Shown here: piece by piece, positions 5,041 to 10,866 of the stretch | Layout: each line of letters starts with the position of its first letter | Numbering within the stretch: position 1 is the first letter of the stretch | Assembly (NCBI GenBank): GCA_002428085.1 | Contig: DJAA01000057.1 | Location: 20,024 to 30,889, forward strand | DNA: 10,866 nt | Direction: 5' to 3' | Source of the DNA: Sulfurimonas sp. UBA6014 | GTDB lineage: Bacteria; Campylobacterota; Campylobacteria; Campylobacterales; Sulfurimonadaceae | Program-made: the position numbers and the translations under genes | The notes under the pieces: model-generated | What the model saw: only the letters and a program-made list of their open reading frames with translations | What the model was told of the DNA's origin: nothing | Databases searched by the model: none

Positions 5041-8000
5041 ATGTCAAAAAAAGTTCAAAAAATTATCTTTTTTGTTGTATTTTTATATCTTTTCATAGGT
5101 TTTTTTATCGTTCCTTACGTTTTAAAGCAAAAAATCATAGAGCTTGTAGAACAAAAAACGCACGCAAAGTTACACATCGATAGACTCTCTTTTAACCCTT
5201 TTATTTTTGAACTCTACATGAAAGGATTAGAACTCACCGGAGTCAATCATGAACAACTCTTCTCTTTAAAATCTTTGCTCCTAAACGTAGAACTCTCCTC
5301 ATTGGCGCGCTTGGCTGTTCATGTATCAGAACTCACCCTTGAAGAGCCTAAGGTTTTTTTGGTGTATGATGAAAATAAAACACTCAATATGCTCACCATA
5401 TTAAAACCAAACGATACCCCAGAGGATGAAAATACAACGCAAAAAAATGAACTTCCAAGGGTAATCATCGATACCATAGCCATCAAAAATGGAACGCTTA
5501 ACTACGAGGATTTTACAAAAAAAAGCAAGTTTGATTTTTCATGGAATCAAATCGGTTTTGAGCTTAAAAATATAGATACGTATGATTTTACTCAAAGTGA
5601 TGGGGAGATTCGGTTGTATTTGAGTCTTGGTGATGGGGGATTGATAGACCTTAAAAGTAAGATTTTGGGTTTTAAGCCTTTGGTGCTTGAGGGGAGTTTA
5701 AATTTTGAATCGAGTAAATTATACACTCCATGGAAGTACTTAAGAGATAGTTTGCGATTAGAAGTTGCCGATGGAAAACTCTCTTTTAGCACGAAATATG
5801 CTTTAAATTTGGATGACTTAAATGCTACAAAATTTTACAATCTCAATATGTCTCTTGAAAATCTCAGAGTCAAGCCAACACAAGAAAATCAAGATATCTT
5901 AAATCTCGACTCCTTTTATCTTCATGAGGCAACCATCAAGCCCATGACACAAGATGTGTATATCCAAGCCATAGGTTTTCACGGGCTCCATGTGAAGGCA
6001 AATCGGGATGCTAGCGGAGAGCTTGATTGGTCAAAATACACGCAAATAAAAACGGCAAATAAACCCAAAATAGAGAATATCCCAGACCAAGAAAACTTAA
6101 AAAAACAACAAACGACTCCTCCTGCATGGAGTGTAAAAGTGGACGCTCTTGCGCTAGAAAAAATAAAAATCGATTTTTTGGATAAAGGGATAGAGCCTAG
6201 GGTCATGACAAAAGTCAATGACTTTAATCTTTATGTGCAAAATATCACACTCGCAGGAGTAGAGCCTTTGATGTATCAAATGGACATGAAGCTCAATAAA
6301 AAGCTCCAATGCAGCTCTCATGGAAGCCTGATACATAAAGAGTTGGCGCTCGATGCGTATGTGAAATGCACCGATTTTGATGTTGCGCATTATGAGCCAT
6401 ACATAACAAAAGCGGCAAAAGAGGCTTTAGAAGTTTATGATTTGGACTTGCAAACTGCTGAGGTCGATTTTGATGCAAATGTGAGTCTCAAAGATGTTGC
6501 GTCTCAAATAGTAGCGAGAGTAAACCATGCAAATGTTTCCTTGAACCATTTTGCGCTGAACAAAAACACGACACAAGAGAGACTCCTTGACTTTAGTAAG
6601 TTTGATATACATGCAATCACCCTTGATACAAAAACAAAAGAGCTCACCATTGATACAGTGATGCTAGATGATTTGGGTATAAAAAGTGTCCGATACAAAA
6701 ATGAGCGTTTAAATTTTGAAGATTTAGTCCGTTTTCCAGCTACACCACAAGTCCCGACTGCTCAGGGTAAATCGCAAAAAATAACAACTGTAAAAAATAC
6801 GAAAGAAGAAAAAAGCTATAGCGTTAAACTCCACCATTTTGGGCTAAATGGTGGAGATGTTCGTTTTGATGACAGGGTTGTGACTCCTAGTTTTACAAGT
6901 AAAATTGATGCCATACATTTGAATGCGTATGGGTTCGATTCGGAGAAAAATAGCTGGCTCAAGTATGATTTGGCATGGCGCGTCAATGGCAAAGGAGAGA
7001 CAAAATCCAGTGGCAAAATACGACATACTCCTCTTAAGGCAGAGGGGCTCTTTGAGCTTAAAAAAATAGCACTCGCATCACTTTCCCCATATATAAAAGA
7101 GCACGCATTTGTAACTATAGAGGATGGCTATTTGAGCACTGCATCCAAATTTGCCTACGAACAAACAGAGAAAAATCCTCGTTTTTCTACAAAAGGGTCC
7201 TTCTCTTTAGAAAATCTTTATGTAAGTGATACGCGAGATGCCTCCTGTCTCATGTCGGTTGAAGATTTAGGACTCAATTCATTTACGTTTGAGAGCCCTG
7301 CAAATAAGCTTTATGTCCATGAGATTGACCTCAATGCTTTGTATGTCAATGTATTCATCGATAAAGATAAAAATATGAATCTCGCCTCTTTATCCAATCC
7401 AAAGAAAGAGACGAAAACAATCCAAACCACTCAAGTGCCATCAACTCCAAGCGCCTCTCATGCAGGGTCAAAAAAGCCATTTTCACTTGACATTACAACG
7501 CTCAATATTACCAACAGCAGTGCAAAATTTGCCGATTTATCTTTGCCTTTGCCTTTTCAAACCAATATCCATGATTTAAATGGAGTCGTTTATGCCATCT
7601 CCAATGTCTCTGGAGAGACCAGCTATGTGGACATTAAGGGAGAAGTGGACAAGTATGGCTCAACTCAGTTAAAAGGGACGATTAATGCAGGCAATCCTAA
7701 AGAGTATATGGATTTGAGCTTTGATTTTAGAAATCTAGATCTTAGCTCCGTCAGTGGGTACAGCGCCTCTTTTGCAGGGCGCAAAATAGACGCTGGCAAG
7801 CTTTTTCTTGATTTAAATTATAATATTTTAGACTCACAGCTTCTTTCTAAAAACAGTATTATCATCAAAAAGATACAACTTGGCGATGAGGTCAAGGATG
7901 CAGGGAAACCCTTGCCTTTAGGTTTGGTGATTGCTTTGCTTGAAGATGAAGAGGGTGTTATCGATATAGATATGCCCATTGAAGGAAATGTAGATGCACC

Positions 8001-8667
8001 TGATTTTAAATATGGCGCATTAGTGCTCAAGACCATAGGCAATCTCATCGTCCAAGCAGTTACTTCCCCTTTTAGATTTTTAGGCTCCATGATGGGGATA
8101 GATGCAGAGCAGTTGGACTATGCTGAGTTTAAACCTGGACTCTCAAAAGTCATCTCTTCAGAGCATGAAAAGCTTGACAATATTGCAAAAATGATGGCAA
8201 AAAGACCTAAAATAGCACTCTCAATCACTCCTGTGTATGATGAAACAGTTGATAAAAAGGGACTACAAGGGGAGAAATTGGCTGCGATGGTTGTACAAAA
8301 AAGCGGTGTCAATAATAAAGAAACGCAGAGTGATGCTATGCGTGTAGAGTTACTTGAAGAAATTTATAAAGAGCTCATAAAAGAGGATGCACTCTCAAAA
8401 ATAAAAAATGACCTCAAGGCTACTTACAAAGACGATGCACTAGAGCGTGCATATTTGAGCACACTCAAAGCAAAATGTCAAGAAGCCCAGAGTGTCTCTA
8501 AAGAAGAGCTAGAACTTTTAGCTACAAGTAGGGCTTCTGCTTTAAAATCTTATTTGATTGATGAAAAAAATATTGATACGCAAAGAATAAAAATTCTCAA
8601 AATCGATACACTTAATGGAGATAATGAGAAATGGGTGCGAAGTACACTTGCAATTGATGTAGAATAA
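5041..8667 (+). CDS. DUF748 / AsmA-like inner-membrane-anchored periplasmic protein
   Basis: The start is placed at 5041 (MSKKVQK) because GGAG at 5031-5034 is well spaced from it. An in-frame ATG at 5029 would put that site inside the gene. This gives 1208 residues. Residues 8-30 are one membrane anchor, with the rest probably periplasmic. Modules of beta-rich sequence open with similar phrases at about residues 136, 360, 591 and 812 (for example WSVKVDALALE, YSVKLHHFGLN, FSLDITTLNIT). The later three are each preceded by a polar Pro/Thr/Lys linker. The DUF748 hallmark lies near 960-1015: LPLGLVIALLEDEEG followed by DIDMPIEGNVDAPDF and VTSPFRFLGSMMG. The tail (about 1024-1208) resembles an OmpA-like domain: YAEFKPG, then LDNIAKMMAKRP, and later SRASALKSYL. 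AsmA-family proteins act in envelope biogenesis and some are thought to move phospholipids between membranes. That role here is inferred. Confidence 0.9.
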   Translation: MSKKVQKIIFFVVFLYLFIGFFIVPYVLKQKIIELVEQKTHAKLHIDRLSFNPFIFELYMKGLELTGVNHEQLFSLKSLLLNVELSSLARLAVHVSELTLEEPKVFLVYDENKTLNMLTILKPNDTPEDENTTQKNELPRVIIDTIAIKNGTLNYEDFTKKSKFDFSWNQIGFELKNIDTYDFTQSDGEIRLYLSLGDGGLIDLKSKILGFKPLVLEGSLNFESSKLYTPWKYLRDSLRLEVADGKLSFSTKYALNLDDLNATKFYNLNMSLENLRVKPTQENQDILNLDSFYLHEATIKPMTQDVYIQAIGFHGLHVKANRDASGELDWSKYTQIKTANKPKIENIPDQENLKKQQTTPPAWSVKVDALALEKIKIDFLDKGIEPRVMTKVNDFNLYVQNITLAGVEPLMYQMDMKLNKKLQCSSHGSLIHKELALDAYVKCTDFDVAHYEPYITKAAKEALEVYDLDLQTAEVDFDANVSLKDVASQIVARVNHANVSLNHFALNKNTTQERLLDFSKFDIHAITLDTKTKELTIDTVMLDDLGIKSVRYKNERLNFEDLVRFPATPQVPTAQGKSQKITTVKNTKEEKSYSVKLHHFGLNGGDVRFDDRVVTPSFTSKIDAIHLNAYGFDSEKNSWLKYDLAWRVNGKGETKSSGKIRHTPLKAEGLFELKKIALASLSPYIKEHAFVTIEDGYLSTASKFAYEQTEKNPRFSTKGSFSLENLYVSDTRDASCLMSVEDLGLNSFTFESPANKLYVHEIDLNALYVNVFIDKDKNMNLASLSNPKKETKTIQTTQVPSTPSASHAGSKKPFSLDITTLNITNSSAKFADLSLPLPFQTNIHDLNGVVYAISNVSGETSYVDIKGEVDKYGSTQLKGTINAGNPKEYMDLSFDFRNLDLSSVSGYSASFAGRKIDAGKLFLDLNYNILDSQLLSKNSIIIKKIQLGDEVKDAGKPLPLGLVIALLEDEEGVIDIDMPIEGNVDAPDFKYGALVLKTIGNLIVQAVTSPFRFLGSMMGIDAEQLDYAEFKPGLSKVISSEHEKLDNIAKMMAKRPKIALSITPVYDETVDKKGLQGEKLAAMVVQKSGVNNKETQSDAMRVELLEEIYKELIKEDALSKIKNDLKATYKDDALERAYLSTLKAKCQEAQSVSKEELELLATSRASALKSYLIDEKNIDTQRIKILKIDTLNGDNEKWVRSTLAIDVE

Positions 8668-8713
8668 CGCTCATGATTTACTCAAAATAATTTAAGAATA
8701 GAAGGATTTAAAA

Positions 8714-9778
8714 ATGGCATTTTCACCTCAAAAGCGCAAGGGTACTTTAAGCGGTATATTTTTTGTTGCTATATTTGCGGCGGCAGCTACGATGGTAGCC
8801 GATATAAATTTTGTAAAATCATTGGGTATTTCCCCTTTGGTTATTGGTATTGTGATGGGTATTTTTTATGCAAATACGCTTCATAATCATATCCCAAGTG
8901 AATGGGAAACAGGTATCACCTTTTCAGGCAAAAAGATTTTACGATTTGCGATAGTTTTTTACGGTTTTCGTATAACTTTTCAGCAGATAGCTGAGGTGGG
9001 GATGAGCGGTTTTATGGTCTCGCTCATTATGCTCAGTACTACCTTTTTACTCGGGACGTATCTTGGTGTTAAAATTTTTAAAATGGATAGAGATACTTCC
9101 ATGCTGACGGCTTCAGGTGCCGCAGTGTGTGGAGCTGCAGCGGTTTTGGCAACCGAGCCTGTTTTAAAAGCAGAGGGTCATAAAACAGCAATTGCGGTCT
9201 CCATGGTTGTTTTATTTGGGACGATTTCGATGTTTATGTACCCTGTTTTATACGCTTCCATCATTGAGCCCGCTGTGGGATTTTTGCACATGACACCTCA
9301 AGAGTTTGGTATTTATGTTGGTGGAACCATTCATGAAGTGGCTCAAGTCGTAGCGGTTCCCGCTTCTATTTTAGGCGCTTCAGCAGAGATGGCTAATTCT
9401 GCCGTCATTGTAAAAATGACACGCGTCATCATGATAGCGCCTATGCTCATCGTTCTTGGCATTTATCTTTCCTATGCCGCCAAAAAAACAGGCGAAGCTG
9501 GTGGCGGAGTCAGTCTCGTTATCCCATGGTTTGCTGTTTATTTTATCGGTATGGCAGGCTTTAACTCTCTTGGAATTGTCCCTCAAAACATCGTAGATAT
9601 CATCAATGAAATAGATACGTTTTTGCTTACCATGGCGATGACTGCACTTGGTATGGGGACAATTTTTGCAAAGTTTAAAGGTTTGGGTCTTGCTCCTCTT
9701 TATACTGCAGGAGCCATGTTTGCGTGGCTTGTAGTGGGTGGTTTTGTTGTTACAAAACTCGTAGTAGCGGCTTTTTAA
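8714..9778 (+). CDS. YeiH/UPF0324 family membrane protein, putative sulfate exporter
   Basis: The 354-residue protein is highly hydrophobic, with about ten membrane segments. It carries the family's conserved phrases: GISPLVIGIVMGIFYANTL (38-56), GKKILRFAIVFYGFRITFQQ (72-91), ASGAAVCGAAAVLATEPV (133-150), GTIHEVAQVVAV (204-215), VIVKMTRVIMIAPML (231-245) and PWFAVYFIGMAGFNSLG (271-287). Length and order match complete UPF0324 proteins. The family is annotated as a putative sulfate exporter, and some members are linked to sulfonate degradation through sulfite or sulfate export. The real substrate here is not shown. Ribosome-binding site AAGGA (8702-8706) lies eight bases before the ATG. The gap from the DUF748 gene is only 46 bases with no terminator-like hairpin, so cotranscription is likely. 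No sulfonate or sulfur-oxidation gene is adjacent. Confidence 0.88.
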   Translation: MAFSPQKRKGTLSGIFFVAIFAAAATMVADINFVKSLGISPLVIGIVMGIFYANTLHNHIPSEWETGITFSGKKILRFAIVFYGFRITFQQIAEVGMSGFMVSLIMLSTTFLLGTYLGVKIFKMDRDTSMLTASGAAVCGAAAVLATEPVLKAEGHKTAIAVSMVVLFGTISMFMYPVLYASIIEPAVGFLHMTPQEFGIYVGGTIHEVAQVVAVPASILGASAEMANSAVIVKMTRVIMIAPMLIVLGIYLSYAAKKTGEAGGGVSLVIPWFAVYFIGMAGFNSLGIVPQNIVDIINEIDTFLLTMAMTALGMGTIFAKFKGLGLAPLYTAGAMFAWLVVGGFVVTKLVVAAF

Positions 9779-9789
9779 CATATTGGTTA

Positions 9790-9811
9790 CACTAAAACGA
9801 ATGTGTCCGTT
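9790..9811. repeat. Degenerate copy of the palindromic repeat found upstream of ccoG
   Basis: This 22-base stretch matches the reverse complement of the repeat at 3437-3466 (its arm CACTAAAACG, its core and GTCCGTT) at 20 of 22 positions. Both differences are C to T. The second arm is decayed (ATGAGA in place of TTAGTG), so it no longer forms the full palindrome. It lies 11 bases after the yeiH stop codon. Confidence 0.55.
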
Positions 9812-9863
9812 ATGAGAAAGTGTGTAAGGCCATATTTTAATAAAGTTATTTGAGTAAAAACTA

Positions 9864-9869
9864 TATAAT
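9864..9869 (+). promoter_or_regulatory. Probable -10 box for the small gene/TPR unit
   Basis: A perfect TATAAT lies 35 bases before the ATG at 9905, preceded by A/T-rich DNA without a clear -35. Two ribosome-binding-site-like stretches follow: AAAGGAG (9889-9895), well spaced at nine bases, and AGGAG (9898-9902), too close at two bases. The first probably sets the start. Confidence 0.5.
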
Positions 9870-9904
9870 GAACATCTAAAAAATTCTCAAAGGAGCTAGG
9901 AGTC

Positions 9905-10372
9905 ATGTCATATCTTCCCAATACATTAAATGCCTACTGGCTCTGGAGAGAAATTTCCTCAAAGCTTGGTGTCTCAAATCCTGCCTATAAGTATTGGAAA
10001 CAAACGGTTACTTTAAAGCTTAACAACAAATACGTTTTTCTTCAAAAAGAGACTTTGCCACAAAAATATGAGCACGTAGAAACTCATTTAACAGATCTTA
10101 GCGGCTATTTGCCCATAAAATTCGCCTCAGATCAACTGCATGTAAACGAACACATTTTTTCATATGATAAGATGAGACTTTACAAAGAGTTTGAGTACAA
10201 ATATGTCCAAGATGTAAAATTTGTTAATATCAAAAAGTTTTTCAGAGAAAATGGGATAAAAGTTCAAAAAAATTCCCTTATCCATTTAGGAAAAATTAAA
10301 GAGTTAGACCTCAGTGCCAACTGCACTTTTTATAATCTAAAAAATGATTATGCCATCGTTGTTTATGAGTAA
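9905..10372 (+). CDS. Hypothetical protein, 155 residues, possible helix-turn-helix
   Basis: I do not recognise this protein. It has no signal peptide or membrane segment, so it is probably cytoplasmic. It is rich in Lys, Tyr and Phe. Residues 11-32 (WLWREISSKLGVSNPAYKYW) have the look of a MerR/winged helix-turn-helix recognition unit ('EIsxxLGVS'). Residues 69-90 (LPIKFASDQLHVNEHIFSY) look like a second, weaker one. This DNA-binding idea is tentative. A single Cys is present near residue 139. Promoter and ribosome-binding site support expression, and the reading frame is coherent to its stop. The following TPR gene starts four bases after the stop with no ribosome-binding site of its own, so the two are probably translationally coupled. 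Confidence 0.75.
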   Translation: MSYLPNTLNAYWLWREISSKLGVSNPAYKYWKQTVTLKLNNKYVFLQKETLPQKYEHVETHLTDLSGYLPIKFASDQLHVNEHIFSYDKMRLYKEFEYKYVQDVKFVNIKKFFRENGIKVQKNSLIHLGKIKELDLSANCTFYNLKNDYAIVVYE

Positions 10373-10376
10373 ATAA

Positions 10377-10866
10377 ATGAATACTTTTTTTATAGAATAC
10401 CGTGACCCCCTTTTTAGCATCATTATATTTTTTGTCTTAGTGTTTGTCATAACGTTTTTATCGTACTGGTGGGGAAGATATAAAAGAGAGGAAGATTATA
10501 GACATCTTGACAAATTTCTAAGGCAGTTTCGCACGCTTCCCTCTCAAGTAGAGCTGAGCGTTTTGATAAGCAAAGGGGATCTCTCAGAAAAGTCATGGCT
10601 GCTTTTAGCACAGTCGTACGCTAAAAGTGGCGATTATGAAAAAAGTATCGAGATATATAATGAGCTCTTGCTTGTAGCAGATAAAAAAAACTATAGAGAC
10701 ACAATGTTTTTGTTGGGAAGAACTTACTTTAGAGCAGGGTTTCTTGAACGTGCAAAGCAGGTTTTTTTGGAAATTTTGAAAACAAATCCACGAACACCAC
10801 AAGCGCTTACCTATCTTCTGCTTGTCTATGAATCCATGCATGAATACAAACTCGCGCTCGAGATTC
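10377..10866 (+). CDS. Membrane-anchored tetratricopeptide-repeat protein, N-terminal part
   Basis: Translation by eye from ATG 10377 gives an open frame of 163 codons to the window edge. The product begins with a single membrane anchor (residues about 12-32, LFSIIIFFVLVFVITFLSYW), followed by a basic stretch (GRYKR), so the body should face the cytoplasm. TPR units follow: about 73-100 (LLLAQSYAKSGDYEKSIEIY), 107-139 (MFLLGRTYFRAGFLERAKQV) and 141 onward (TYLLLVYESMHEYKLALEI). Anchor plus TPRs recalls LapB/YciM, which controls lipopolysaccharide synthesis, but the C-terminal rubredoxin-like metal site that would decide this is outside the window. The start lies four bases after the upstream stop with no Shine-Dalgarno, consistent with translational coupling. 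Confidence 0.8.
   Translation, partial: MNTFFIEYRDPLFSIIIFFVLVFVITFLSYWWGRYKREEDYRHLDKFLRQFRTLPSQVELSVLISKGDLSEKSWLLLAQSYAKSGDYEKSIEIYNELLLVADKKNYRDTMFLLGRTYFRAGFLERAKQVFLEILKTNPRTPQALTYLLLVYESMHEYKLALEI

Noticed and set aside
4965..5183. 72-residue plus-strand open frame spanning the ccoG/DUF748 gap
   Set aside because: It overlaps the membrane-anchor codons of the DUF748 gene in another frame and has no ribosome-binding site or motif.
9380..9781. Minus-strand 133-residue open frame under the yeiH gene
   Set aside because: It lies entirely within the well-supported yeiH coding sequence, has a His/Cys/Lys-rich composition typical of antisense translation, and has no ribosome-binding site or recognisable motif.

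Overview
The window is low-GC chromosomal DNA that most resembles a free-living Campylobacterota (epsilonproteobacterium), perhaps a Sulfurimonas- or Sulfuricurvum-like sulfur oxidiser. This is judged from the protein families, the A-rich Shine-Dalgarno leaders and promoters dominated by TATAAT -10 boxes. No plasmid, phage or insertion-sequence gene is visible. The genus is inferred, not proven.

Layout. (1) Positions 1-173, minus strand: the first 57 codons of methionine synthase metH, leaving the window. (2) 338-2523, plus: a two-gene unit with an 11-base gap, encoding a cysteine-rich lipoprotein and a cysteine-free outer-membrane beta-barrel of the family misleadingly called 'conjugal transfer TraF'. 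(3) 2524-2691: a hairpin, then a strong sigma70-type promoter overlapped by an inverted-repeat operator candidate. (4) 2692-3327: a protein with the fold of a serine recombinase plus a Hin-like helix-turn-helix, but with substitutions at the catalytic serine and key arginines. It is probably a DNA-binding regulator, not a recombinase. (5) 3328-3503: a block of inverted repeats, one of which recurs degenerately at 9790-9811. (6) 3504-4937: ccoG, the polyferredoxin/cupric reductase for cbb3 oxidase assembly. (7) 5041-8667: a giant inner-membrane-anchored DUF748/AsmA-like protein with four modules spaced about 225 residues apart and an OmpA-like tail. (8) 8714-9778: a YeiH/UPF0324 putative anion (sulfate) exporter, probably cotranscribed with the DUF748 gene. 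(9) 9905-10866: a small unrecognised protein followed at once by the start of a membrane-anchored TPR protein that runs off the end.

How they fit together. The genes are mostly cell-envelope and respiration functions and do not form one evident pathway. The likely transcription units are lipoprotein+barrel, the recombinase-like gene alone, ccoG, DUF748+yeiH, and the small gene+TPR gene. The items most worth a second look are the catalytically dead recombinase with operator half-sites over its own promoter, the palindromic intergenic repeat, and the Cys-rich lipoprotein/barrel pair. No complete undescribed defence or mobile system is evident.
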